Part shown: positions 1-9,911 of the stretch, in pieces
Layout: the number at the start of each line of letters is the position of its first letter
How positions within the stretch are numbered: position 1 is the stretch's first letter
NCBI GenBank assembly: GCA_002179805.1
Contig: NAVB01001246.1
Span: 1-16,629 of the forward strand
Length of the DNA stretch: 16,629 nt
Direction: 5' to 3'
Source: Acanthamoeba lenticulata
Taxonomy: Eukaryota; Discosea; Longamoebia; Acanthamoebidae
Position numbers and translations under genes: made by a program
The notes under the pieces: generated by a model
Seen by the model: the letters and a program-made list of their open reading frames with translations, nothing else
What the model was told of the DNA's origin: nothing
The model's database searches: none

Positions 1-771
1 CCTGCGACGTGCTGCTGTGCCGCTTGTAGATGGCCTCCATCACCTCTCGGGTGTCGTCCGTCAGGCCCGCGTGGAACGTCTTGGGGACCTGTTTTGTGCG
101 CCCAAAAAGAAGAATAAAAAAAATTAAAATAAATAAAAAAGTGATCGTTAAATAAAAATAAATAAAAGAAGGAGCACGAACGCGGAGAGGCGAGACGCCG
201 CAGCCGCGCTGGTGGAGCACGACGCAGCGCCAGTTCTGGGAGACGCCCGTGCGGAGGAACTGCCGGATGTAGCGCGAGCGGGACGAGCCCTGCGTGCCGT
301 GCAGGATGACGCACGTCACAACCGGGTCCTTGGCCGCCACCGTCCAATCTGGCATTCGATCACGCCATCAAAAATAAGTAATAACAACAAAAAAAAAAAG
401 CTGAAGAACGAACCAAGGTGGAGCTCGCCGCCATCAGCAAGCGGGAAGAGCTCAGTCTTCAGCTCGATGTCAGCCCGTCGCCGACCCAGCACACCTGCCA
501 TGCCCCGAAAAGGTACACAAAATAATGAATAAAACTCAAATATTACAGTTGTTTGGTTGGCCGGGGTACCGAGGAGGGTCTGCATGTGCGTGTTGTCGAG
601 GCCGAAGGTGGGCCAAAACTTCTCGCTCAAGATGGGCAGGTCGCGCGCGAGCTGAGCCGCGAGGCTGCCCTCGCGTTTGCAGTAGTAGACCTGCGGCTCC
701 TTGCCCACGAAGAACATGTAGTAGAGTGCATAGAGGCCCACCACGAGAGCCAACGCGACTTCGAGCGTCAT
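1..771 (-). CDS. ABHD1/2/3-family alpha/beta hydrolase, 5' part only
   Basis: Model: complement of 1-88, 182-348, 414-494 and 570-771, starting at the ATG at 771 and running off the left edge. About 179 residues are present. The N-terminus holds one hydrophobic segment (about residues 5-22), as in membrane-anchored ABHD1/3 and plant EMB8-like esterases. Family resemblance follows in order: FWPTFGLDNTHMQTLL, then ELFPLADGGELHLDW, then VILHGTQGSSRSRYI (the oxyanion-loop strand), then VVLHQRGCGVSPLR, which matches the NNRG region of ABHD3. The nucleophile Ser, Asp and His lie beyond the window edge. Introns are 75, 65 and 93 bp; two begin GTTCGT. The first intron (569-495) is a multiple of three and free of stops, so an unspliced reading stays open. 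Family members are lipases or phospholipases of the ER membrane; the substrate here cannot be told. Family assignment is firm, exact function is not. Confidence 0.85.
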
Positions 772-1237
772 CTCACGCCTTCCTTAGAAGACCACAAGTG
801 AGACAAGACTCGAAAATCTGATTCGGATGCGGCATAAAATGGTACCAGAACTGAGCCTTCCTTTAGGGCAAAGGAAGCCTGCACGTTCGTCTTCGCGTGA
901 ATCAGAAGGGTGAAGGCTCTTCAACAGCGACCTAAGCACCGACAATGTACCACACGTGCAAAAAGAGCAGTGGGCCGGAGATGAAGCGTGGAATGTAAAA
1001 CGGTTGACGGCAAAAAAGCAGGCGTGAAAGCATGCAAAGAATTCGGGAAATGTGAAACGGTATTGCAGCCAGCCAGGCGACGAGAGCAGGACAGCCAGGC
1101 AGAAGACGCCATCGATCTAAACTTTTAACGACACGATGGTAAGTGTTCGCCCAAAATTTACGTTGGGGCTTCAAACTATGCTGACTCAGACTCATCGATT
1201 GTTTGGGCAGTTCGTATCGAGCAGACAACGCGCGACC
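772..1237. other. Divergent intergenic region between the ABHD-like and MICU genes
   Basis: This 466-bp gap separates two genes transcribed away from each other, so it should hold both promoters. I see no TATA box that I trust, no RNA gene and no repeat. Two upstream ATGs at 1136 and 1178 are in frame with the MICU start at 1238; the first is directly followed by GTAAGT, a good splice donor, so a 5' UTR intron or an N-terminal extension is possible. Confidence 0.5.
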
Positions 1238-3136
1238 ATGGCGGCCTCGGCCACTTGCGGTCGCTTGGCGACGCGCAGCCTCTCCACCAGCAGCCGCCCC
1301 CTCTTCGCCTCCTCAAATCGCTCGTTAGTCTCCTCATTCTTTGCTTTATCTGCTTGCTACTTGTTGTTTCTTGGCCATTCTCAAACCATTTGTGTTCAAT
1401 TGGCGTTAATTCTTTGGGCTACTCAAGGCTGGTGCTGGCAACCGCGGGCGTGGCTACTGGCTTGTGGGCCTCCTACATGCTATCGTCGCCGGTCCGTGCG
1501 GCCGACACCACACAGGGCTCCAAGATCGACCAGGACGCCGGCTGGAAGGAGAAGTGGCGCGCCCGCTACAACGACAAGATCCGCAACTGGTCTACCCCTG
1601 AGAAGATCTTCAACGTCTTCGCCACTGTACACAAGGTTCTCTTCTTCTTCTTCACTAGTTTCCTTGCCCAGACGGCTCACTCCAACTTGTACAACTTGCA
1701 GGATGGGGAGAACTTCATGACTGTGGAGGACTTTTGTGACGCCATCCTGCCGGCCGACCACCGGCCGCCGAGCGAGAAGGGCAAGATCCAGCAGGTGCCC
1801 GACTTTATCCGTTTTGCTGGTGCGCAATCCTTCTCTCGTGTACTGCGAGGGTCATGGACTCTGACCGAGGTACGACCAGATCTGGACGGGGACAACCTGA
1901 TCTCGTTCGGGGAGTACAGCTTCTTCACGACTCTCCTCAGCCTGCCGGAGGAGCACTTCAAGGTGGCCTTCCAGATGTTCGACATTGACGGTTCGCTCCT
2001 CTCGGTTCGCTGCTATTGTGATTCATGTTCTGTTGTAGCTCACCACCGCTGATGACGACAGGCAACGGCTCCATCTCGAAGAACGAGTTCAGGAGGGTCC
2101 TCCGCGTGCTGCGCAAGGAGGTTCGCCGCCGCTGCCGCCGTGCAGGCTCTCGTCTGCGCGCTCAAGCCCGGGTCTAACGTCGTATGTGTCCGCTTGCTCT
2201 CGGTGTGCAGTTGCCGCAGGGCGCACAGCAGACGACCCACAAGAAGGACGTGGAGAACTCGGGGATCTGGACCCACTTCTTCGGAACCGACGGGAGCAAG
2301 GAGCTCAGCTACGCCGAGTTTGAGAACTTCATGCGGAGCCTCCAGCAGGGCCTCCTCCAGCTCGAGTTCGAGCGCTACGACACCAACGGGAAGGGTAATC
2401 CCTTTCTCTTCTCTTTACTACCTTTCATTTATTTATTTACGACAAACGGGGATTGACGACCTGTCCAGGTAAGATCACGGCCCGCGCGTTCGGCATGGCG
2501 CTGATCGGCTATGTTGATCCCATGGTGCTGCCCTCCTTCCTCTCCAGGGTCGAGACCCTCGACAATGAGAAGGTTGCTCTTCTTCCTCTCCCGTTTTGTG
2601 TTGATGAAGATGATCTTTTTTGTTAATGAGCAATATTCTTGCACTCCACCAGACCGAGATGACGTTGGCCGAGTTTGTCGACTTCCAGCGGGCGCTAAAG
2701 AAGCTGCCTGAGATCGGGCTCGCCGTCAAGCTTTACGGCCAGGGCGGAGAGATCGCGAAGAAGGACTTTGCGCGGGCCGTGAAGGCCGTCTCCGGCGTCG
2801 AGCTCCTGCCCGTGCAGGTCGACGTCATCTACCACGTCCTCGACAAGTGCGTCACCTTCCTGCTCTCGCCACTTTCCATCTCTGCTTCGTGGCTGAGCGA
2901 CGGCACGCACAGGGATGGTAACGGCAAGCTGGATCACAACGAGCTCGTCGAGGTCATGTCGAAGAGGTACTTTCTACTTGTCTCCTGGAACCTGTTACTG
3001 GAGAGGCTCACCGGCGGTCGGATCACTGGTGCACTGTGGCTGCAGGCTGGAGCGAGGTTTGACTCACCACAGGGACGTTGGCGTTGCGCGGTTCTTCAAC
3101 TGCCTGGTCTCATGCTGCTCGCGCAAGGCCATCTGA
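1238..3136 (+). CDS. MICU1-like: Mitochondrial calcium uptake protein (MICU1-like EF-hand regulator of the uniporter)
   Basis: Model: exons 1238-1323, 1428-1635, 1702-1819, 1880-1990, 2062-2120, 2211-2394, 2469-2572, 2653-2846, 2913-2966 and 3046-3136; 402 residues. In animals and plants MICU sits in the intermembrane space and gates calcium entry through MCU. The N-terminus is Ser/Arg-rich like a mitochondrial presequence, followed by a hydrophobic stretch (about residues 30-47). The family signature NWSTPEKIFNVFATV matches the human YSTPDKIFRYFATL region. Canonical EF loops: DLDGDNLISFGE (138-149), DIDGNGSISKNE (172-183) and DKDGNGKLDHNE (354-365), the last two each split by an intron. Degenerate loops lie near 219-230 and 251-262 (Ala at position 12). 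The C-terminal helix RLERGLTHHRDVGVARFF matches human MRGLEKPKDMGFTRL, but the protein ends about 12 residues later, shorter than human. The start at 1238 has a strong ACCATGG context; in-frame ATGs at 1136 and 1178 could extend the presequence. Confidence 0.94.
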
Positions 3137-3164
3137 TGCAGCAATTTATTTCTTGTCGTGGAAC

Positions 3165-3170
3165 AATAAA
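3165..3170 (+). promoter_or_regulatory. Probable polyadenylation signal AATAAA for the MICU gene
   Basis: A canonical AATAAA lies 29 bases after the MICU stop codon and about 105 bases before the end of the opposing tRNA gene. It is the only perfect AATAAA placed just behind a gene end in this window, so other genes probably use variant signals. Confidence 0.55.
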
Positions 3171-3265
3171 AACAGAAAAGATACATATGTGCATCTTTCC
3201 CCTCCATGTTGTGGGAACAATCTTAACAAGGTTTTGTTTGTTCTTGTCCGCACACAGTATCAAGC

Positions 3266-3271
3266 AAAAAA
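3266..3271 (-). terminator. RNA polymerase III terminator of tRNA-Arg(ACG)
   Basis: Six A residues on the plus strand give a run of six T on the transcribed strand, four bases past the mature 3' end of the tRNA. This is the usual Pol III stop. Confidence 0.85.
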
Positions 3272-3275
3272 GATA

Positions 3276-3347
3276 CAGGCCTGCTGGGGGTCGAACCCAG
3301 AATCTCCTGATTCGTAGTCAGACGCCTTTCCATTGGGCCACAGGCCT
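3276..3347 (-). tRNA. tRNA-Arg, anticodon ACG (read as ICG)
   Basis: The reverse complement folds as a 72-nt cloverleaf without intron. The acceptor stem AGGCCTG pairs fully with CAGGCCT and the discriminator base is G. The D stem has three pairs (GCC/GGC). The anticodon stem TCTGA/TCAGG encloses the loop CTACGAA, placing ACG at 34-36. The T arm is CTGGG-TTCGACC-CCCAG. The body closely resembles animal tRNA-Arg(ACG). Internal A and B boxes (the latter GGTTCGACC) are present. A34 should be edited to inosine to read CGU, CGC and CGA, fitting the GC-rich codon use of the neighbouring genes. Confidence 0.97.
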
Positions 3348-3579
3348 GGCTTGAATTTCATGGATCTCGTGATATGTTTTGGTACACAATCAGCTTTTTG
3401 CTCATTGGTTGCAATAAAAAGTAAAGTAAAAAGGAGAGAAAAAAAGAAAGCAAAGAGAAGCTGACCGAAAGGGCACAGGCGGCTTTTGGGAGATCTTTAT
3501 TCTATTTGAAGCCGAGGGCGAAAAGAAAGGGGCTGTTGTCTCGTGGGGAGTCAACCGCCAGAACTGGCGCACGTTTGCG

Positions 3580-5366
3580 ATGAAGCCCTCCTTCATCCTT
3601 CTCGCAGCCTTCCTGCTGCTATCTCACCTCGCCGTGCTCGCATGGGGTAGGTCCCAACTTTTTCCAATTGGCTTAAATTGCGCAGCGGGGGCGGGCATTT
3701 TCAAAGATTAGAAACAAAATTCAAGTCTAATCCTCCTACTCCTTCAGGCCAGTCCTGTACCACCTGCGTGTTCCAGGCTGGAGCGAGTCTGGGCGCCCTC
3801 CGCTTCCGCGATGGGGAAGATAGATCGTCGCTGATCCTGAGCACGGCCACTTCACAGGCCATCCAGTTCTCCAAGACTCCGCTCTCCTTCACCATCGAAG
3901 CTTGGGTCTATCTTTCACGGCCTGATCTTCAAAAGCCACAGCCGATCTTCGCGCGCTACCCCCGCACACAGCCGCTTCAGGGCAACTCGCGAACCGAGTT
4001 CCTGCTCCAGGTGCAGGCCAACGGCAACCTCAACCTCATCTTTGGTGGAGGTTCAGCCAACCCTGAACGGCTGGCCCTCAACCTCGACTGCGGGTTCAAC
4101 GCCATCCCACCGCGCCAATGGACCCACGTCGCGCTGAGCGTCGCCACCTCGCCCGGCCTGGTCAACCCGAGCGCGGCAAAGATCTACCTCAACGGCCTCC
4201 CCCAGTGCGAGTGGCCTGGCTTTGACTCGGCCAACACGACCTTTTCGGGCACACGCCAGATCCTACACAGCGAGCCCTTCGTCTTCTCCAAGTACGAGCT
4301 GTCCCCGCTCTGCGACGAGGCCGTCCACACCTGGGGCGGCGACATGGACGAGGTGCGCGTGTGGGCCGGCGTGCGAGCGCCCGAGGACATCCTAGCCTCG
4401 TACAACACGGTCGACTTCTCCGTCCTCTCCAACTCGACCAACCTGGTGGGCCTCTTCCACCTCGACCGCACGCAGGCCGACCTCGAGTCGGGCCAGATTG
4501 CCATCGACTCGTCGCCCTTGGCCGCCCACGCTCAGTTTGACGGCGTCGGCTCTGCCTTCCCCACTTGGATCCCTTCGGGGGCGCCGCTCACCATCCGGGC
4601 CGACGCCACCAACTTCCTGCTGGCGCCGCTCACCCTCTACATCTTCCCTGCCGACCGCTCCGACACCTTTGGCGCGCAGGTCGACCTCGAGTCGCTGGGC
4701 CCGCACGAGTCGCTCTACCTCGACCCGGGCTTCATTACGCAGATCACCTCGAGCAGCACCGTCATCCCCGTGCGTGACAGCAACTACCCCATCGCCTGGT
4801 TCTACACCACGTCGCCCGTGAGCTACACCACGACCGTGCGCTACCGCGCCGTGTCCTACCTCAACGGGCTGGTGGCCCAGTACTCGAACTGGGCCGTCAT
4901 CACCGTCTTTGTCCAGGTCACGGGCTGCGATGGCCAGGGTGCCGAGATGGACCAGTGCGGCGTGTGCGGCGGCGACGGCCGGTGCGAGCCATTTGGGTGC
5001 GATGGCGAGGGCGCCCGGCTCGACGAGTGCGGTGTCTGTGATGGCAGCGACAACTGCCGCTGCTCGCTGGCCAACTGGCGCGGCTACGCGACGGAGACGC
5101 TGGACAAGGGCATCATCTACTATGACCTGGAGTATCTCAACAACACGATCCTGGCGACCAACGAGGTGCTGGAGGACGTTACGCAGCTTCTGCTCGACAA
5201 GGACCCGATCAGCTGTAGCACAGTCGGCGAAGCCCTGGCCAAGGTCAAGCGCCTTCAGGCCAAGACTCTGATCTACAACGACCAGTTCCTGCAGCCCTTC
5301 CTCGAGCTGCTGACTGAAGCCCCAACGACGTCGGATGCTGAGAAGCGCTTCTTTAAGGCAATGTGA
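3580..5366 (+). CDS. Secreted LamG/concanavalin-like protein with cysteine-rich CGVCGGDG repeats
   Basis: Model: exons 3580-3646 and 3748-5366 (one 101-bp intron), 561 residues. Exon 1 is almost exactly a signal peptide (MKPSFILLAAFLLLSHLAVL), so the product should be secreted or surface-exposed. Residues about 30-260 look like a laminin-G/concanavalin-type jelly roll: SFTIEAWVYL, a WTHVALSV strand, KIYLNG, and DMDEVRVWAGVRAPEDI, all typical of LamG_3 domains in adhesion and carbohydrate-binding proteins. Residues about 295-412 are a beta-rich stretch of unknown family. Residues 416-461 carry two tandem cysteine modules with CDGQGAEMDQCGVCGGDGRC and CDGEGARLDECGVCDGSDNC, a pattern seen in many protist extracellular proteins and in ADAMTS-like proteins. 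The last 100 residues look helical, with no membrane anchor. Likely an extracellular adhesion or matrix protein; ligand unknown. The single intron contrasts with its intron-rich neighbours. Confidence 0.88.
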
Positions 5367-5761
5367 ATGTGCCATTCGTGTGTATTGTGTTGTTGGCCTT
5401 ACTGAGAGTACTTGGCCAAGGAATGAAGTGGTGCTTGTTGTGGGTTCTCGAGCTTTTACGCAATTGCTCACTGCTGTTTCTCCACTGATGCCTGAACCGC
5501 TGCGCTCGTGTGTAGCCCTGGCCCGGGGCATTTCCGTTTCTCCCATCGACCACAGCGGGAGACCAAAGGGTCGCCGAAGAGGAGGTTGCGCGGTGGATGC
5601 CTCCATCAGTCATGCTCTGGCGCATCTGCAAGTTGTCGCGCCCTGTCTTCTTCTGGTGCGGCTATCGGCTCGATACTGGGGAGGTAGGGCAGCAGTGGGA
5701 GCGGCTCAGTCCTGTGTTTCATTGGTTAGATTTTTCCCCTTTCACGTAATTCGCACTAAAG
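5367..5761. other. Convergent 3' intergenic region between LamG and Mpv17 genes
   Basis: 395 bp between two stop codons on opposite strands, serving as 3' UTRs. Open frames here are short, with no family resemblance. I see no RNA gene, repeat or consensus AATAAA. Confidence 0.5.
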
Positions 5762-6655
5762 CTATGGAAAGCAGTACAAGGGATCGATAATGGGAGGCAA
5801 CGGCAGCACACGCCGAAGGTATCCGCGAGATGCGACGAAGGACGTGTACGTGCTCCAGCCAAGGCCTACCGCGTTGATGAAAAGCACTCGGTAGGGCAGC
5901 GGCACAAAGAAGAAGTTGACCATTTGTGCCGGCGGCCACACGATAGCTCCGGCGATGATGATCCGGGCAAAGTCCTTCTTCATAGTCCGCCATATGGTAT
6001 CCATAGTCTCTCCTTGATCCTCGATATCACCGCCACACCATGATGTCCTTCATAAGAGTACAGCCACCGCGATCACGAAGAAGCAGAAGAGAACGTGCCT
6101 GCGATTAGGCCGCGTGAGAGGAAGAGACCGCCGGCGAAGACGGGAGCGACGACAGCTTGGTCGAGCAACACACGCAGCGCCACCCGTCGCAGTTTGGCCA
6201 CTACAGAAACGGCGCCTCCGAAGGGGACAATACGCTCCAGTGCCTGCCCCAAGCCCAGACCCACCACCAGCCACCCCACGAGTCAGCAACTTCAGTCTGG
6301 TTCACCTTCGAGGGATCCCTCCGTGTACTTGATACCAGACGTGGCAGAAGGGGGCCACGAAGAAGATGCCATAGACACCCATCCACATAGATTGTGGCGC
6401 GTTCCACCAGGCTAGGTTTCCCTCGCCTTGGCTCCGCTCACTGGCCGTTGGTGTGGGCCGCTCCTTCACGAGCGGACTGCGGAACCACTGGGAGAGAGAG
6501 TCGGCCATCGACAGCATAATGCCAGAGGTGAAGGACTTGACAACAAGGGGGTGCTCAGCGAGTCGCCTATGGTACCACCGGAAGGGAGCCATAGTGGTCC
6601 GACCGACTTGGCCCAACCATGCCTGAAGATACCCTGCCCCTCGAGGGGCCAACAT
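5762..6655 (-). CDS. Mpv17/PMP22 family membrane protein
   Basis: Model: complement of 5762-6012, 6099-6243 and 6329-6655; 240 residues starting at the ATG at 6655. The family makes four-helix proteins of the inner mitochondrial or peroxisomal membrane (MPV17, PXMP2, yeast Sym1), thought to form small channels. Signatures in order: WYHRRLAEHPLVVKSFTSGI with MLSMADSLSQ (first helix), the GIFFVAPFCHVWYQ helix joining to ALERIVP (human GFVGPVVGGWYKVLDRFIP), DQAVVAPVFAGGLFL (human DQGGFAPCFLGCFL), and IVWPPAQMVNFFFVPLPYRV (human [20 protein letters not shown]), then WSTYTSFVASR. The N-terminus has about 17 extra residues and may be a targeting signal. The second intron is ambiguous: a GC-AG intron 6098-6013 gives a family-like loop length, whereas a GT-AG intron 6094-6048 would be only 47 bp and add 13 residues. 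Targeting to mitochondrion versus peroxisome cannot be decided. Confidence 0.9.
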
Positions 6656-7256
6656 TGCAGCCTTAAGGGCGGCCACCAAGTAGGTCTATGTGCGCGGGTC
6701 ACTGTAAAGAGTGTGGAGGAGAGGGAAGCAGAAAATGCAATGAGGACAGGTGAAACGAATAAACCTACGGGGCGGTCTTGAAAAAGGCAATCTTAGGGCC
6801 GAATTTTGAAGGAGAAAGCGGGTACCTGATGACTGAGAACCAGTTGATTTCCAACCGTCAGAAGAACCTGATGGCCTCAGCCATAAAAAGGGAAAAAAAA
6901 GGGAAGTCCTTAAGTGGTAAAGGCAGAGTACTATTGGTACCATTTCTTCAACCTTGAAGGGTTGTACAGTTCACGCTGTGTTGAATGCTTTCTTTGATTT
7001 TGTTGAAAATACTGTGGAAGTTCAAACCAGTTGCTTGTTGCCAGCTGAACGCTCTTGGCTGCTTCCCTAGGGAGCAGAGGTTGCGGCTGGCTGGTAGCTA
7101 GCCTAGGGGTCACGGGAGAGGGGATTGGCAGATGCCGCGCATTCCGTCGCCGTTTAACGCCGCAGCAACAGCAGGTTCACCCAAGCAGCGGGAAAAGATA
7201 GAAAGACAGCAGTCGCTACGTTCTACACAAGCAGAAGAGGTGGTCGATACTCCACA
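6656..7256. other. Divergent intergenic region between Mpv17 and GT61 genes
   Basis: About 600 bp holding the 5' ends and promoters of two divergent genes. No tRNA, repeat or convincing conserved protein is visible. An ATG at 7132 opens an out-of-frame reading frame that overlaps the GT61 start; if transcription begins upstream of it, it would act as an overlapping upstream ORF. Confidence 0.45.
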
Positions 7257-9777
7257 ATGGCGCCCAAGCTCGCGAGGCTGTGGTGGCAAGGGGCGGCAGC
7301 CTTCGTTCTCATATTCATCTTTGTCGGCTGGCGGGTCTCTCTGGAAGGCTCAGGCTCCGAGCCTAGGCAGAACAAAGCAGTAGTACGACTGCAGCTCAAG
7401 TCCTTCGAAGATCAAAACAACAGCTTGCCAGCGTCGTTCGCCGTCTTAGAGGAGACAAAGAGCGAAGAGGCTCTCTCCGCACCTACAACACCCGCTCCTT
7501 CAACCACCGCTACGCTGGCCACCCCCTCCCCCTCAACTGCTTCTACAGCGCTCTCATCTTCTTCGCCCCTCACCAAAACGCGCCAGCAAGTGCTCGCCAG
7601 AGCCCCTCTGCACGTACGCGTGGTGGAAGCGCTTTTCATTTTCTTTTATTTGAACGACGCCTCACGATCGCCCACTCTCCTTTTTTACTCTGCGTCTCCA
7701 GCGTGAGGTCGACGATCTGGCTCCCTCTACACGGCGCCGGCCATCGAAAGTGCCCACCGTACGTTGTTCGTCCTACGAAACGAGCGCACATCTTCTCCAG
7801 CCTTTAACCCTTCGCCGCTGCTCTGCAGGTGTTGGTCAACTCGGACTACAACCTCGAGCAGCTGTGGGGAGGTAAAGCTCTTGTTCTACTTTCATTGCTT
7901 GTGTAGTGAAGTGTGCCCCTTCGTAACCGCGTGCGGCCACAGCAACCAAGTCGGCCACGCTATTGCCCTGCTCGGCCTTCAACCCCAAGTGCGATGGGCT
8001 GACCTCCTTTGCACTGCTCGACCGGTACCATCACCTCTATCAACCGCCTCGCTTCTACCCGTCGCTCGGCTCTGCCCTCGAGCTCTACCGCACGAAGAAG
8101 AACGTGTTGAAAACGTTGATCCTGGCCTTTGAACAAGACGAGGTAATGCACATCTTCTTGAGCATCGACTTGGACGCTTGACCTCGTGCTAAACCCCTTC
8201 TACTTGCAGTACTCTGACGTGGCCATGCTACGTCGGGGCAACAACGTCCAACCTCCGTCGGTCGGCGTGGTCTACGATGGTTGGGTGACCGCCGCTGGCT
8301 CGGTCCTCTCTGACGACATCTTCATTCCTATGTGGCCCGACTCCTCCAACCTCACCGAGTTTCGTAAGCATGCGTTCCCCTCTGAGCAAGACCAGGTGCC
8401 GCTTCCTCCTCTACTTCTTGCTCTTTCTTCTTTGGTGAGGCGTTCCCGTTTCTCATGTGACTCTCCCCCCAACAGACCGGTGGTGAATGGAAGAGGGTCA
8501 AGGAGGTGGTCGTCATCTCGCACATCCACCAGGGCATGTTCTGGCACCTGATGACGAGCGAGTACTTTCGCATCTTCTCGCTGTTGCCCTACCTCCAGGC
8601 CAACCCGGACGTCTACGTACACCTGGGCTGGGCCCACCCCAACCCCCTCATCGACCTGCTCTACTCGTTCCTCAACATCTCTTCGTACGGCTGTTCTCTG
8701 GCCTGCTCTTGCTCGCACGCACAAGCGGATGCTCACATTTGCGTGTCAATCGCCAGAGAGCGACTCCTCTGGAACGTGAAGGTGCACGCGGACGTGGTGT
8801 ACTACACGCAGTACATCGACCGCAACGACGTGCCCTCGCTCGGCATGACGTACCTCATCTCCGAGCACCTGCTCGACGCCTTGCAAGTGCCTCTCGACCA
8901 GCGAGTGAGCGCCTTGGCACCTCCATCGGTGACCAAGGACTTGAGTCCTGCACTGGTCTCGCTCGCCAACGGTCCTACGACGATAGACAGTAGTCCGCTT
9001 GAGGTGAACCTTCTCTTTATCGTGCGGAAGGAGAACGCGTACAAGGGTCGCGTCATCAGCAACTACAATGACGTGAAGCAGTCGCTGCTCGCCTTGTTTG
9101 CCGACTATCCTGAGAAGCTTCGGGAGCTGTGGCAAGACGAGAACGGAGTCGGAGCACAGCCCGCCATCAAGATCAACTACCTCGAGCACCACGCGACCAT
9201 GGGCGCCATCGAGGGTCTCCAGTTGTTCAGCCGCGCGGACATCGTCGTTGGCCCGCATGGAGCAGGTGCCCTCCCTTCCGCCTTTCTCAGCGTCTCTTCG
9301 CTCTTTTTCCGACCGCTTCGTTCTTCTTGCAGGGTTCATCAACCTCTTCGCCGTGCGTCCCGGGGCTCACGTCATTGAGGTAAGCCTGTTCGCCTCGCCT
9401 GCTATTTGGTGCTTGACTGACGCAGTTCTTGTGTGTTTGGTGGAATCAGTTGATCACTCCGCGTCACCTCAACCTCTACACATCGGCCCGCTTGGGACTC
9501 GCCTACCACGGCTGCGTCGCCAACTCCACCCGCGAAGGTGAAGACGCTTCCCTCCTCCTCCGCAACTGGTGTGGACTCGGGCGCTCACAGCACGACTTGG
9601 GATGGTTTCGGGAATCCCGGGGCAGGCATTGATGAGCGGACGGGTCCGGGCGTGTTCAACTTCGTGGCCGACGTGGAGCAAATCAGGCGCATTGTTACGG
9701 CCATTCTCGACTCGCGCTTTCTTGCCTCTCCTTCTTCCACCTCCGTCTCTTCTTCCGCTTCTCTCACCGCCTCATAA
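7257..9777 (+). CDS. GT61 (DUF563) family glycosyltransferase, type II Golgi/ER membrane protein
   Basis: Model: exons 7257-7613, 7702-7758, 7829-7871, 7943-8142, 8210-8395, 8476-8684, 8757-9265, 9333-9379, 9450-9537 and 9626-9777; 615 residues. A short basic tail, one membrane helix (about residues 12-27) and a Ser/Thr/Pro-rich stem (about 75-115) give the layout of a type II Golgi enzyme. The catalytic part carries the GT61 core: LLFIVRKENAYKGRVISNY, then the helix before ADIVVGPHGAG (514-521), then FINLFAVRPGAHVIE, then LAYHGCVANSTREG. The same G-HGAG pattern marks EOGT, POMGNT2 and plant xylosyl/arabinosyltransferases, which transfer GlcNAc or pentoses to proteins or glycans. Donor and acceptor cannot be read from the sequence. 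The C-terminal tail is Ser-rich. The last splice (9538-9625) was chosen because it alone joins the frames into VADVEQIRRIVTAIL. The 72-bp intron at 8685-8756 is stop-free in frame, so skipping its removal would insert 24 residues. Confidence 0.9.
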
Positions 9778-9911
9778 GTCCAGCAGAGTGCTGCAGCCGT
9801 TTGTGCGTCTCTTTTTGTTTGTACAGCCTTCATTCATTAGGATGCCCTCTTGGGCTAAACGTTTCTTGCTACATATGAGGAGCACATGAAACTGATTGTT
9901 TTGATAAAGCG
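9778..9911. other. Short convergent gap between GT61 and F-box genes
   Basis: Only 134 bp separate two facing stop codons. The 3' UTRs must be short or overlap. No consensus AATAAA is visible on either strand. Confidence 0.5.

Noticed and set aside
1255..1427. In-frame 5' extension of MICU exon 2 reading through intron 1
   Set aside because: It gives a Leu/Phe-rich stretch without family match. Splicing 1323 to 1428 joins a good start codon and presequence in the right phase.
4392..5606. A 404-codon open frame on the minus strand, antisense to the LamG gene
   Set aside because: It is a shadow of the GC-rich coding strand: composition is Val/Arg/Ala/Gly-rich, with no family resemblance, while the plus strand has a signal peptide and recognisable domains.
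6820..6875. Possible C/D-box snoRNA (TGATGA near 6827 and CTGA near 6867)
   Set aside because: The base before TGATGA is C, not A or G, the spacing is under 50 nt, there is no terminal stem, and no guide sequence can be tested by eye.
7132..7383. Open frame starting 125 bp before the GT61 start
   Set aside because: It is out of frame with the GT61 gene, has no splice path into it that I can support, and resembles no family. Kept only as a possible upstream ORF.
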